A stretch of 32,200 nucleotides of DNA, taken from positions 1-32,200 of the forward strand of contig NZ_WHPN01000425.1 in NCBI RefSeq assembly GCF_009735685.1. Reading direction: 5' to 3'. The notes beneath the pieces are model-generated. The model did not search any database and was not told the origin of the DNA. It saw only the letters and a list, made by a program, of their open reading frames with translations. A program made the translations under genes and the position numbers. This stretch comes from Streptomyces lycii (GTDB lineage: Bacteria; Actinomycetota; Actinomycetes; Streptomycetales; Streptomycetaceae). Positions 1 through 10,721 of the stretch are shown piece by piece (positions within the stretch are counted from its first letter, which is position 1; each line of letters begins with the position of its first letter).

Positions 1-521
1 GCGCCCGCCGCACCCGCGGCGTCCCGCTGCGCCCTCTTCGCCCGCTCGGCCTGCTCCTGGGCGCCCCGGGACCGCTCCAGCATCCGGCGCAGGGCGGCGG
101 CCTGGACGAGCACGGCCGCGGCGGCGGCGTAGGGGTCACCGGCGGTCTCCCGGCGCAGCCCGGCGAACTCCGGTGACTCCACCAGTGCGGTGACGACCTG
201 GTGGTTGACCAGCCGGGAGGGGTCCATCTCCGCGGGCTCGCGCAGCCGCGGGGCGGCCTTGTAGGCGGCGAGGAAGGCGTCGTGCAGCAGGTCCGTGGTG
301 TGGTCGTGGCGGTCGTTCAGCTCCTCGGCCAGCCCGCGCAGCCGGGCCGACTGCCCGTAGGTGTCGCGCCACGCGATCCGGTCGAACCGGTCCGCGACCA
401 CGGCCGTGGTGTGCCGTTCGGGAGCGGCGGCGGACAGGCCCAGCCACTTCCCGGCCCGGCCCGCCAGCTCCTCGAACCCTGCCCGTGTCCCTCCCGTGGG
501 CCCGGGCCCGCCACCGTTCAC
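1..521 (-). CDS. Probable ViaA/VWA-type partner of the adjacent AAA+ ATPase, N-terminal part only
   Basis: This reading frame starts with GTG at 519-521, inside the stop of the ATPase gene (a GTGA overlap), and stays open for 173 codons to the window edge, so the gene is cut off. The visible part begins VNGGGPGPTGG and is rich in Ala, Leu, Arg and Glu. It looks helical, includes a stretch like FLAAYKAAPRLREPAEMD, and ends in a charged, probably coiled-coil segment. No von Willebrand A domain or MIDAS motif is visible; in this family it lies towards the C-terminus, which would be outside the window. The assignment rests on the overlap and on the rule that RavA/MoxR ATPases are followed by a VWA protein. 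The overlap suggests translational coupling and a fixed ratio of the two proteins. It could instead be an unrelated helical protein. Confidence 0.6.
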   Translation of the reverse strand, partial: MNGGGPGPTGGTRAGFEELAGRAGKWLGLSAAAPERHTTAVVADRFDRIAWRDTYGQSARLRGLAEELNDRHDHTTDLLHDAFLAAYKAAPRLREPAEMDPSRLVNHQVVTALVESPEFAGLRRETAGDPYAAAAAVLVQAAALRRMLERSRGAQEQAERAKRAQRDAAGAAG

Positions 522-1717
522 AGCCGGGCCTGCACCATGCTCGCGTCCATGCCGAGTGCCTCGGTGAGAACGCGGGCGTGGACGGCGCGCTGGCGGACGA
601 CCACCCGGTCGATCGCGGCGGTGGAGCGGCCGGCGCCCGCCGCCTCCTCGCGCAGCTTCTCCAGCCGCTTCCCCGCCTTGGCGAGCTTGTTGTGGGCTTC
701 CTTGATCACCCATTCGCTCAGGGCCTCCCGGGACTGCCCGGCCATGGAGTCGAGCTGGGCCTCCAGCTCCCCGATGGCGTCGGCCAGGTCCAGCGCCTCC
801 TTGGCGTCCGGGTTGACCAGTTGCAGCACCTCGCGCTCGACGGCCGGTCGCTCGGCGGGGGAGTCCCACAGCACATGGGTCAGCACCGACAGGTCGGTCT
901 CGGCGACCGCCGGACGGCCGTCCAGGAAGGCGGATGCCTGGAGCAGCCGCACCGACTGCCGCCAGCGGCGGTCGGAGGCGACGAGTTCCCTGCGGCGCAG
1001 CGCGGCCCGCAGCGTGCAGACCGCGTCCACGATCACGTCGGGGACGTCCACGGCCGGGACGGCCTCGGTCACGGCGTGCTGCAGCGCGGCCAGCGAGACC
1101 GTGGTCCGGACCGGTGCCGCCGGGCGGCTGACGGCGGAGCGGACCAGCGCGGCGAAGTTCGACGGGTCGGCCAGATAGCCGACCTCGATCCGCACCAGCA
1201 GCCGGTCGTAGATCGCGGCGGCGTCCTCTCCGCCGGGCAGTTCGTTGCTCGCCGTGATGGCGCCGATGAGCGGGCAGGTGATCGGCCGGCCGCCGCTCTC
1301 GGGGTGGTAGATCCGCTCGTTGAGGTAGCCCAGCGTCTCGTTCAGTGCCGCCGTGGAGCACTTGAAGATCTCGTCGATGAAGGCGACGTGTGCGGTGGTG
1401 GCGCGGCCCTCGAAGACCTGGCGGTACTCGCCCCGGGCCAGCGCGGCGACGTCGATCGGACCGAACATCCGCGTCGGCGCGGTGAACTTCGACAGCAGGA
1501 TCTCCCAGTACGCCGCCCCGTCGATCCGGCCCGTGAGTTCCCGGGCCATCTCGGACTTCGCCGTTCCGGGCGGGCCGAGCACCAGCGAGTGCTGCCCGGC
1601 CAGCAGCGCCACCACCAGCGTCCGCACCACGTCGGCCCGCTCGTAGAACCGGTCCGACAGCTCGCCGCTGATCGCCCGCAGCCGCCCGGCCGTGTCCTGC
1701 GCGTCCTGTGCGCCCAT
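518..1717 (-). CDS. RavA/MoxR-family AAA+ ATPase
   Basis: This is a 399-residue AAA+ ATPase of the MoxR branch, most like RavA. It has Walker A GPPGTAKS at residues 48-55, a Walker B segment VAFIDE at 111-116, the RavA-like stretch LLSKFTAPTRMFGPID between them, and a sensor-1-type stretch ITASNELP. After the ATPase core comes a long charged, probably coiled-coil tail (about 310-399). MoxR ATPases act as hexameric chaperone-like remodellers with a VWA partner on metal cofactors, envelope or respiratory complexes; the target here is unknown. I chose ATG 1715-1717 because AAGGAG lies six bases upstream; a TTG two codons earlier would touch that site. The next gene overlaps its stop. At 399 residues it is shorter than E. 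coli RavA (about 500). Confidence 0.88.
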   Translation of the reverse strand: MGAQDAQDTAGRLRAISGELSDRFYERADVVRTLVVALLAGQHSLVLGPPGTAKSEMARELTGRIDGAAYWEILLSKFTAPTRMFGPIDVAALARGEYRQVFEGRATTAHVAFIDEIFKCSTAALNETLGYLNERIYHPESGGRPITCPLIGAITASNELPGGEDAAAIYDRLLVRIEVGYLADPSNFAALVRSAVSRPAAPVRTTVSLAALQHAVTEAVPAVDVPDVIVDAVCTLRAALRRRELVASDRRWRQSVRLLQASAFLDGRPAVAETDLSVLTHVLWDSPAERPAVEREVLQLVNPDAKEALDLADAIGELEAQLDSMAGQSREALSEWVIKEAHNKLAKAGKRLEKLREEAAGAGRSTAAIDRVVVRQRAVHARVLTEALGMDASMVQARL

Positions 1718-1805
1718 GTGCAACTCCTTGCCCCTGACGCCCCTTCGGGCTCGGCGAGTCGCACCCTATCCCGCCGAAAACACCCGTTCTCGGCCCGGGG
1801 AGACG

Positions 1806-1965
1806 GGAAGCCGCCCTCCCCGGAACGGCCCTGCCCGGAAGGCGGCCCTCCCCGGAACGGCCCTGCCCGGAAGGCGGCCCTCCCGGACCGGACGTGCCCC
1901 GAAGACGGCCCCTGCCCGGACCGGACGTGCCAGCAAGACGGCCTTCCCCGGACCGCTGTGCCGGG
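1806..1965. repeat. Imperfect 32-bp tandem repeat, five copies
   Basis: Five head-to-tail copies of a 31-33 bp unit of the form GGAAGGCGGCCCTCCCCGGA followed by ACGGCCCTGCCC occur at about 1806, 1837, 1869, 1901 and 1934. Copies 1 and 2 are nearly identical; copies 3 to 5 diverge towards CGGACGTGCC and AAGACGGCC. The array lies in the 565-bp divergent gap between the ATPase gene and acnA. The period is not a multiple of three, and I see no convincing gene in the gap. Confidence 0.8.
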
Positions 1966-2141
1966 CCCCGGAGGCAGGGCAGCCCCGGGAAGCGCACCGT
2001 CCACCGTCCGGCTGCCCGGAGGCGGGCAGCCGGGTACGCCCGGACGGTCCGGATTCGCCCGGCCGTGTCCGGGTACCCGCGCGCGTGGACAAGGGCGCCG
2101 CTCCGGTCCGGGTGCCCCTGTCGTGATCCGTGTACTAGAGT

Positions 2142-2159
2142 TATCTCGACATCGAGATA
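2142..2159. promoter_or_regulatory. 18-bp palindromic operator candidate upstream of acnA
   Basis: TATCTCGACATCGAGATA is a perfect 8-2-8 inverted repeat in an AT-richer patch, 124 bases before the acnA start and 424 bases before the divergent ATPase start. Its size and symmetry suit a dimeric winged-helix or TetR-type repressor. A promoter element may sit just upstream (TACTAGAGT at about 2133). I cannot name the regulator. Confidence 0.6.
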
Positions 2160-2185
2160 TCTGCCGAGGGCATGCCGCGGCCGCC

Positions 2186-2219
2186 TCCGGTAAGGGTTAC
2201 CTAACTTAGTCCTACCTTA
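2186..2219. promoter_or_regulatory. Iron-box-like (DtxR/DmdR1-type) sequences in the acnA leader
   Basis: This AT-rich patch contains two overlapping sequences resembling the actinobacterial iron box TTAGGTTAGGCTAACCTAA. The reverse complement of 2186-2204 agrees at 13 of 19 positions and that of 2201-2219 at 12 of 19, by hand alignment. GGTAAGGGTTACC (2189-2201) is also an exact 5-3-5 inverted repeat. Aconitase is an iron-sulphur enzyme, so iron control is plausible, but the scores are moderate. Confidence 0.35.
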
Positions 2220-2283
2220 GCGGAAGGGCTGCCGGCCGGAGCGGCAGGATTGCGGTAGTAGCGCACATATGAAGGAGACTGTC

Positions 2284-5007
<2,724 letters not shown>

Positions 5008-5126
5008 TCCGCACCCGGGCGCCCCCCCCGGCCGGTCCGCGAGCCGATCAACCGGCGGACGGCACCGGCCGGCCGGCGATCGGGCGGCACCGGACGCGGC
5101 GCGAGCGGCGCGACGAGACCAGACGG

Positions 5127-5164
5127 CGAAGGGCCGCACCCCCGCGCGGGGGTGCGGCCCTTCG
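5127..5164 (+). terminator. Perfect 17-bp stem-loop after acnA
   Basis: The arms 5127-5143 and 5148-5164 pair perfectly around a GCGC loop (core CCGCACCCCC/GGGGGTGCGG). There is no following T run, as is usual for Streptomyces terminators. It lies 120 bases after the acnA stop. Confidence 0.88.
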
Positions 5165-5523
5165 TGCTGCTCGGCTCCGCGCCCGGTGCGCCCCGCGGCC
5201 GCCTGCGCGGGCTCCCGGAAGGAACACGGCGACCCCGCGCCCCGGCAACCGCGCGCCCACGACCCCGCGCCCCCGCGCTCCGGCCGTGGGGGCCATCACC
5301 CGGGTGGAGCAGGGCGCCCGCCCCCGGGTACGGGTCCCGCCCGCCGGTGCGGTCCGCCCCCGCCGGCCGGCCGTGGACGGGCCCTTGGGCCATCCGGCCC
5401 AGGGACTGGGGCGCGAGAGGTCGAGGAGCCGCAGGTGAGCCGCGGAAATGGCGGGCACGGCGCGGCGGTAATTGTCCCAGGTCTCAACTCGGGAAAGACT
5501 CTTATGAAAACCTGCATTTGATC
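5165..5523. other. Gene-free GC-rich spacer between acnA and the ngc promoter
   Basis: I find no credible gene here. The frames that stay open are Pro/Arg/Gly-rich composition artefacts without ribosome sites. The GC content drops near 5470-5523, where the ngc promoter region begins. A five-codon reading frame (ATG at 5503) is too short to call. Confidence 0.6.
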
Positions 5524-5556
5524 TTGCCCATGCGGTGCGAAGTGGACTATACCTGT
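5524..5556 (+). promoter_or_regulatory. Candidate ngcE promoter overlapped by a DasR-type operator
   Basis: TTGCCC (5524-5529) and TATACC (5548-5553) are 18 bases apart and could be the -35 and -10 elements. AGTGGACTATACCTGT at 5541-5556 overlaps the -10 and agrees with the DasR-responsive element ACTGGTCTAGACCAGT at 12 of 16 positions (13 if the degenerate second base is allowed). DasR is the GlcNAc-responsive GntR-type repressor of chitin and aminosugar genes in Streptomyces, and the genes downstream match that regulon. The leader to the ngcE start is about 220 bases. Confidence 0.5.
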
Positions 5557-5779
5557 CGGCGTCCGAGGGGTCGCGCGGCCACTCGTACAACCGGGGGCGA
5601 GGGGGCCGGCCGGCGTGTCACAGCGCCGTTGTGCCGGGCACTCACTTCGGTCCCGGCGCGTCATCGGCAAGAAACCCAGCTTCACATGACCGCGGTGGCG
5701 GTGCCCTTCGCCTTTGGCGACCCTGCACGGGCGGCCGGCACACCGCCTGAGTCCTACGGAAGAAGGCGAGGACTTGAGC

Positions 5780-7210
5780 ATGGGAACCACCTCCGAGTAC
5801 GGCCGTCGCGATGTCATCAAGCGGGCGGCGGCGATCGGTCTGATCGCCGTACCGACGATGAGCACTCTCGCCGCCTGCGCCAGTGGTGACGGCGGCGGGG
5901 ACAACAAGGTCGAAAAAGGCGAGAAGAGCGCCGAGAATCCGCTCGGCGTAAATGCGAGCGCTCCGCTGGACGTCGTCATCTTCGACGGCGGATTCGGCGA
6001 GAAGTACGCCAAGGACGCCCAGGCGCTCTACAAGAAGAAATTCCCCGACGCGACCATCAAGCACGCGGCCACCCAGAAGATCCAGTCGGTGCTCCAGCCG
6101 CGCTTCAACGGCGGCACCCCGCCGGACCTCATCGACAACTCCGGCGCCGAGCAGATGGACATGGGCGTGCTGGTCGGCAAGAAGCAGCTGACCGACCTCA
6201 CCCCGCTGCTCGACGCGCCCTCGATCGACGACCCGGACAAGAAGGTCCGCGACACGCTCCGTCCCGGAGTGGTGGAGATGGGCCAGTTCGACGGCGACCC
6301 GGTCTGGATCCTCTACTACGCGTACACGGTCTACGGCGTCTGGTACTCCCAGACGGCGCTCGACAAGCTCGACGCGGAATACCCGGAGACCTGGGACGAC
6401 ATGCTCGCCGTCTGCGAGAAGGCGAAGAAGCAGGGCATCGCCGGCTGGACGTACGCGGGCAAGCACCCGTACTACCTGCCCTTCAGCCTCTACCCCTTCA
6501 TCGCGAAGATCGGGGGCAAGGAGGTCCTCGACTCGATCGACAACCTCGAGCCCAACGCCTGGAAGCACCCGGCGGTCAAGGCCGCCTTCGAGGCGTACTA
6601 CGAGCTGTTCCGCAAGGGCTACATCCTCAAGGGCACCCCGGGCATGGACCACATCCAGTCCCAGACCGCCTGGAACCAGGGCAAGGCGCTCTTCATCCCC
6701 AACGGCTCCTGGGTCGAGAACGAGGCCAAGAAGACCACCCCGGACGACTTCGAGATGCGGGTCTCCGCCCCGTCCGGGCTGGACAGCTCGGACAAGCTGC
6801 CCTTCGGGACCCTCTGGGCCTCCGGCGGCGAGCCGTTCATCGTGCCGGCCAAGGCGAAGAACCCGGACGGCGGCATGGAGCAGCTGCGCATCATGCTGAG
6901 CGAGCAGTCCTCGAAGAACTTCACCCAGCAGGTGTCGTCGCTGACCTCCTTCGACGGGGGCACCGACGGGCTGACCCTGCCGCCGGGCCTGACCTCGGCC
7001 GTGGCGGCGCTGGACAAGGCGGGCGACAACATCGTCAACCCCCGGATCCAGGACTGGTACGTGGCGCTGCAGAAGGAGAAGATCGGCGGTGGCGGCATCG
7101 GCGAGATGATGGCCGGCCGGCTCACCCCGGCGGAGGCGATCAAGAAGATCCAGGGGTACGCGGACGCCGCCGCCAAGGACGACTCCATCAAGCACTACAA
7201 GCACCAGTGA
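5780..7210 (+). CDS. ngcE: NgcE-like lipoprotein, chitin-sugar ABC transporter binding protein
   Basis: This is an extracytoplasmic sugar-binding lipoprotein of the family-1 (MalE-like) type, 476 residues. The N-terminus has a twin-arginine-like stretch (GRRDVIKR, residues 8-15), a hydrophobic segment and a lipobox ending at Cys33 (LAAC), so it is probably exported and lipid-anchored. The mature part has the usual sugar-binding features, with many Trp and Tyr residues (for example WILYYAYTVYGVWYS). Sequence and context match NgcE, the binding component for GlcNAc, chitobiose and longer chitooligosaccharides in Streptomyces. ATG 5780 is preceded by a GAAGG/GAGG-like site and matches the family N-terminus; an in-frame TTG at 5774 is less likely. 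It is the first gene of ngcEFG, behind a candidate DasR operator. The exact ligand cannot be read from sequence. Confidence 0.9.
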   Translation: MGTTSEYGRRDVIKRAAAIGLIAVPTMSTLAACASGDGGGDNKVEKGEKSAENPLGVNASAPLDVVIFDGGFGEKYAKDAQALYKKKFPDATIKHAATQKIQSVLQPRFNGGTPPDLIDNSGAEQMDMGVLVGKKQLTDLTPLLDAPSIDDPDKKVRDTLRPGVVEMGQFDGDPVWILYYAYTVYGVWYSQTALDKLDAEYPETWDDMLAVCEKAKKQGIAGWTYAGKHPYYLPFSLYPFIAKIGGKEVLDSIDNLEPNAWKHPAVKAAFEAYYELFRKGYILKGTPGMDHIQSQTAWNQGKALFIPNGSWVENEAKKTTPDDFEMRVSAPSGLDSSDKLPFGTLWASGGEPFIVPAKAKNPDGGMEQLRIMLSEQSSKNFTQQVSSLTSFDGGTDGLTLPPGLTSAVAALDKAGDNIVNPRIQDWYVALQKEKIGGGGIGEMMAGRLTPAEAIKKIQGYADAAAKDDSIKHYKHQ

Positions 7211-7262
7211 GCGCGCGTCACCAGCGGCGGCGCCAGCCGCGCCGAGAGCGGGGTCGGTCGAC

Positions 7263-8186
7263 ATGAAGCACGGACAGTACCGGTTCATCGCGGGATTCCT
7301 GGCCGCCCCCCTGGCGGTCTATGCGGTCTTCGTGCTCTGGCCGTTCGTCCAGTCCATCTACTATTCGTTCACGGACTGGACCGGGCTGAGTCCGGAATTC
7401 TCGATGGTCGGCGTCGAGAACTACAGCCGGATGCTGGAGGACGATGTCTTCTGGAAGTCCCTCCAGCACAGCCTGCTGTTCGTGCTGCTGCTGCCGCTGG
7501 TGACGATCGGGCTCGCGCTCTTCTTCGCCTTCATGATCAATGTGGGCGGGCGCAGCCGGAAGGGGGCGGCCGTCACCGGGGTGCGCGGCTCCTCCTTCTA
7601 CAAAATCGTCTATTTCTTTCCGCAGGTGCTCTCGATCGCGATCGTGGCGCTGCTCTTCCAATTCGCCTACAACCCCAACAGCGGCGCGCTGAATTCCGCG
7701 CTCAAGGCCGTCGGCCTGGACGGGGTCCAGCCGAACTGGCTGGGGGATCCCGGGCTCGCCCTGTGGTGTGTGATGGCCGTTCTGGTCTGGAGCACCGTCG
7801 GATTCTTCGTCGTGCTGTTCTCCGCCGGCATGACGTCGATCCCGAAGGACTTCTACGAGGCCGCCCTGCTGGACGGCGCCAGCCGGGTCACCACCTTTTT
7901 CCGGGTGACCCTGCCGCTGCTGTGGGACACCGTCCAGTCCGGCTGGATCTACATGGGGATCCTGGCGCTGGGCGCGGAGTCGTTCGCCGTCGTGCAGATC
8001 ATGACCGTGGGCCCCGGCGGTCCGGACTACTCCACGACGGTGCTGCCGCTGTACGTGTACATGAAGGCGTTCCGCGACGGCCAGGCGGCCTACGCGACGA
8101 CGATCGGTGTCGCCCTGCTCGTGGTCACGCTGGCCTTCGCGGCCGTCGTGATGAGGCTGGGCCGGCGCGAGCGGTTGGAGTACTGA
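7263..8186 (+). CDS. ngcF: NgcF-like ABC sugar permease
   Basis: This is a 307-residue integral membrane permease of the MalF-like class. Six hydrophobic segments are visible at about residues 8-34, 69-93, 114-136, 165-190, 225-247 and 277-298. The cytoplasmic EAA loop, which contacts the ATPase, is YEAALLDGASRVTTFFRVTL at about 198-217. It would form the membrane channel with NgcG. It lies 52 bases after ngcE and overlaps ngcG by one base (TGATG). No strong ribosome site precedes ATG 7263, so translation may depend on coupling or be modest. The N-terminal hydrophobic run begins right after the start, supporting this ATG. Confidence 0.92.
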   Translation: MKHGQYRFIAGFLAAPLAVYAVFVLWPFVQSIYYSFTDWTGLSPEFSMVGVENYSRMLEDDVFWKSLQHSLLFVLLLPLVTIGLALFFAFMINVGGRSRKGAAVTGVRGSSFYKIVYFFPQVLSIAIVALLFQFAYNPNSGALNSALKAVGLDGVQPNWLGDPGLALWCVMAVLVWSTVGFFVVLFSAGMTSIPKDFYEAALLDGASRVTTFFRVTLPLLWDTVQSGWIYMGILALGAESFAVVQIMTVGPGGPDYSTTVLPLYVYMKAFRDGQAAYATTIGVALLVVTLAFAAVVMRLGRRERLEY

Positions 8187-9136
8187 TGAAGACGACGGAC
8201 CTGCCGCCCCCCGAGCCCGCCGGGACCGCGGGCACCACCGAGGCCGCCGAGGAGCACTCGGCGGTACGGAAGACCGCGCCCCCGCCGCCGAAGGAACCGG
8301 CGAAGGGCAAGGAGGGGAAGACGCTCAACGTCTTCTCCCACGGCATGCTCGTCCTGTGGGCCTTCATGGTCGTGATGCCGCTGCTGTGGGCGGTGATGAC
8401 GTCCTTCAAGAACGACAAGGACATCTTCACCTCGCCGTGGTCGCTGCCGACCTCGCTCAACTTCGACAACTGGTCGCGCGCCTGGAGCCAGGCGCACATG
8501 AGCGACTACTTCCTCAACACCGTGCTGGTGGTGGGCGGATCGCTCATCGGCACCATGCTGCTGGGCTCGATGGCCGCGTACGTCCTGGCCCGCTTCGACT
8601 TCCCCGGGAACCGCTTCGTCTACTTCCTCTTCATCGGGGGAATGAGCTTCCCGATCATCCTGGCGCTGGTCCCGCTGTTCTACGTCATGAACAACATGGG
8701 CCTGCTGAACACGATGCACGGGCTGATCCTGTCGTACATCGCCTACTCGCTGCCGTTCACCGTCTTCTTCCTCACCGCCTTCTTCCGCACGCTGCCCAGC
8801 TCCGTCGCCGAGGCCGCGCTGATCGACGGGGCGTCGCACTCGCGGACCTTCTTCCAGGTCATGCTGCCGATGGCGAAGCCTGGCCTGATCAGCGTCGGCA
8901 TCTTCAACTTCCTCGGGCAGTGGAACCAGTACATGCTGCCGACGGTGCTCAACACCGACCCGGACAAGAAGGTGCTCTCCCAGGGCCTGGTGCAACTGGC
9001 GGTCAGCCAGGGCTACAAGGGCGACTGGTCCGGGCTGTTCGCGGGGCTGGTGATGGCCATGCTGCCGGTGCTCGCGGCCTACATCGTCTTCCAGCGCCAG
9101 GTGGTGGCGGGGCTGACGGCGGGGGCGCTGAAGTAG
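8186..9136 (+). CDS. ngcG: NgcG-like ABC sugar permease
   Basis: This is the second permease subunit, 316 residues, of the MalG-like class. Residues 1-48 are a disordered Pro/Ala/Glu/Lys-rich cytoplasmic tail. About six membrane segments follow, with the EAA loop AEAALIDGASHSRTFFQVML at 209-228. The ATG at 8186 shares its first base with the ngcF stop, with GGAG a few bases upstream, so the two permeases are probably made in equal amounts. No ATP-binding subunit is encoded nearby. In Streptomyces the MsiK ATPase energises several such sugar importers, so that is the likely partner (inference). Confidence 0.92.
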   Translation: MKTTDLPPPEPAGTAGTTEAAEEHSAVRKTAPPPPKEPAKGKEGKTLNVFSHGMLVLWAFMVVMPLLWAVMTSFKNDKDIFTSPWSLPTSLNFDNWSRAWSQAHMSDYFLNTVLVVGGSLIGTMLLGSMAAYVLARFDFPGNRFVYFLFIGGMSFPIILALVPLFYVMNNMGLLNTMHGLILSYIAYSLPFTVFFLTAFFRTLPSSVAEAALIDGASHSRTFFQVMLPMAKPGLISVGIFNFLGQWNQYMLPTVLNTDPDKKVLSQGLVQLAVSQGYKGDWSGLFAGLVMAMLPVLAAYIVFQRQVVAGLTAGALK

Positions 9137-9171
9137 CTCCCTCCTCCCTTCCTTCCCTCTTCCTCCTGCCT

Positions 9172-9282
9172 GCGCACCCGCGCACCGGCACTCGCGCACC
9201 CGCGCACCATCATCCGCGCGCCCGCACCCGCGCACCATCATCCGCGCGCCCGCATCCGCGCGCCCGCGCCCGCCACGGGGCG
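9172..9282. repeat. Low-complexity GCGC/CACC tandem repeats
   Basis: The spacer after ngcG consists largely of repeats of CGCGCACC and CCGCGCGCCCGC. It includes a perfect 28-bp tandem duplication (9198-9225 and 9226-9253, core GCGCACCATCATCCGCGC). I find no gene or clear terminator in 9137-9470; the rest of the gap holds the rok7B7 promoter region, with TTGACG at 9378-9383 as a possible -35. Confidence 0.75.
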
Positions 9283-9484
9283 GTGCCCGGCCCGCCGAGG
9301 CCTGGTGCCGCCCCCTGCGCATGCCGTTCGGACGTCTGTACGATGCATGATTTTCCGGACCCGCGTCGGTCGAGGTCTTGACGGGACATGACCCGGCCCG
9401 CTGAGCTTAGGGTTCACATGTTGTAGACGCGGAGGTACCGCCGGAGGCGGCCTCGGCGTCCTGCCCTGGCGGAGGGATCAGAGC

Positions 9485-10687
9485 GTGGTGGAGACACCGG
9501 GATCGCAGTCATCGCTGCACCGGGCCAATCTGGAGCGGGTCGTACGGGCCGTACGGCTGGAGGGCTCGCTCACCCAGGCCGAGATCGCCCGGACGACCGG
9601 GCTGTCGCCGGCCACGGTCTCCAACATCGTCCGCGAGCTCAAGGACGGCGGCACCGTGCAGGTGACGAACACGTCCGCGGGCGGCCGCCGGGCCCGCAGC
9701 GTCTCGCTGAGCGGGGACGCGGGCATCGTCGTCGGGGTCGATTTCGGCCATACCCATCTGCGGGTGGCGATCGGCAACCTCGCGCACCAGGTGCTCGCCG
9801 AGGAGGCCGAGCCCATGGACGTCGACGCGTCGGCCGAGCAGGGCTTCGACCGGGCCGAGCAGCTGGTGAAGCGGCTGATCGAGTCCACCGGTCTGTCGGC
9901 GGGCAAGGTCATGGGGGTGGGCCTCGGCGTGCCGGGCCCGATCGACGTGGAGACGGGAGCCCTCGGTTCCACCGCGATCCTGCCCGGCTGGACCGGCACG
10001 AACCCGCGCGAGGAGCTGGCCGAGCGGCTCGGGGTGGACGTCTCCGTCGACAACGACGCGAACCTCGGCGCCCTGGGCGAGCTGGTCTGGGGCAGCGGCC
10101 GCGGGGTGAAGGACCTGGCGTACATCAAGGTCGCCAGCGGTGTCGGCGCGGGCCTGGTCATCAACGGGCAGATCTACCGCGGTCCGGGTGGCACCGCCGG
10201 GGAGATCGGGCACATCACGCTCGACGAGTCGGGCCCCGTGTGCCGCTGCGGCAACCGCGGCTGCCTGGAGACCTTCACCGCGGCCGCGCACGTGCTGGGC
10301 CTGCTGCGGTCGAGCCACGGCGCCGGCCTGACCATGGAGCGCATGGTGCAGCTGGCCCGCGAGGGCGACCCGGGCTGCCGACGGGTGGTGGCCGATGTGG
10401 GGCGGCACATCGGCCGGGGGGTGGCGAACCTGTGTAACCTCCTGAACCCCAGCCGTGTCGTGCTCGGCGGGGACCTGGCGGAGGCCGGGGAGCTGGTCCT
10501 GCTGCCGATCCGCGACTCGGTCGCGCGCTACGCCATTCCGAGCGCCGCCCGCCGGCTCTCCGTGGCGCCCGGCGCGCTCGGCGGCCGTGCCGAGGTGCTG
10601 GGGGCGCTGGCGCTCGTACTCAATGAAATGGGCGATTCGACACTTCTGGACGGATCGACCGCGTCGAATGCGCCTGCCTTCACTTAG
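9485..10687 (+). CDS. rok7B7: ROK-family transcriptional regulator (Rok7B7-like)
   Basis: This 400-residue protein has an N-terminal winged helix-turn-helix (about residues 14-60, with GSLTQAEIARTTGLSPATVS) and a ROK sugar-kinase-like domain. The domain keeps the nucleotide-binding start VGVDFGHTHLRVAIG (83-97), VDNDANLGALGE (188-199) and the zinc motif CRCGNRGCLE with Cys253, Cys255 and Cys260, helped by His243. Members of this class bind DNA and respond to sugars or sugar phosphates. Between ngcEFG and xylFGH it corresponds to Rok7B7, reported as a pleiotropic regulator of xylose uptake, carbon control and antibiotic production in S. coelicolor. GTG 9485 has GGAGGG eight bases upstream. Because the phosphoryl-transfer Asp191 is kept, residual kinase activity cannot be excluded. 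A stem-loop starts directly after the stop codon. Confidence 0.92.
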   Translation: MVETPGSQSSLHRANLERVVRAVRLEGSLTQAEIARTTGLSPATVSNIVRELKDGGTVQVTNTSAGGRRARSVSLSGDAGIVVGVDFGHTHLRVAIGNLAHQVLAEEAEPMDVDASAEQGFDRAEQLVKRLIESTGLSAGKVMGVGLGVPGPIDVETGALGSTAILPGWTGTNPREELAERLGVDVSVDNDANLGALGELVWGSGRGVKDLAYIKVASGVGAGLVINGQIYRGPGGTAGEIGHITLDESGPVCRCGNRGCLETFTAAAHVLGLLRSSHGAGLTMERMVQLAREGDPGCRRVVADVGRHIGRGVANLCNLLNPSRVVLGGDLAEAGELVLLPIRDSVARYAIPSAARRLSVAPGALGGRAEVLGALALVLNEMGDSTLLDGSTASNAPAFT

Positions 10688-10688
10688 A

Positions 10689-10717
10689 TAACGAATGGCA
10701 CCGTTGCCATCTCGTTA
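10689..10717. promoter_or_regulatory. Stem-loop/dyad between rok7B7 and xylF
   Basis: TAACGAATGGCA (10689-10700) and TGCCATCTCGTTA (10705-10717) form a 12-bp stem with a CCGT loop and one bulged C. It starts one base after the rok7B7 stop and is followed by TTAAGGATTTACTTCTT, which is T-rich for this genome. It may act as the rok7B7 terminator, as an operator for xylF, or as both. Confidence 0.6.
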
Positions 10718-10721
10718 AGGA

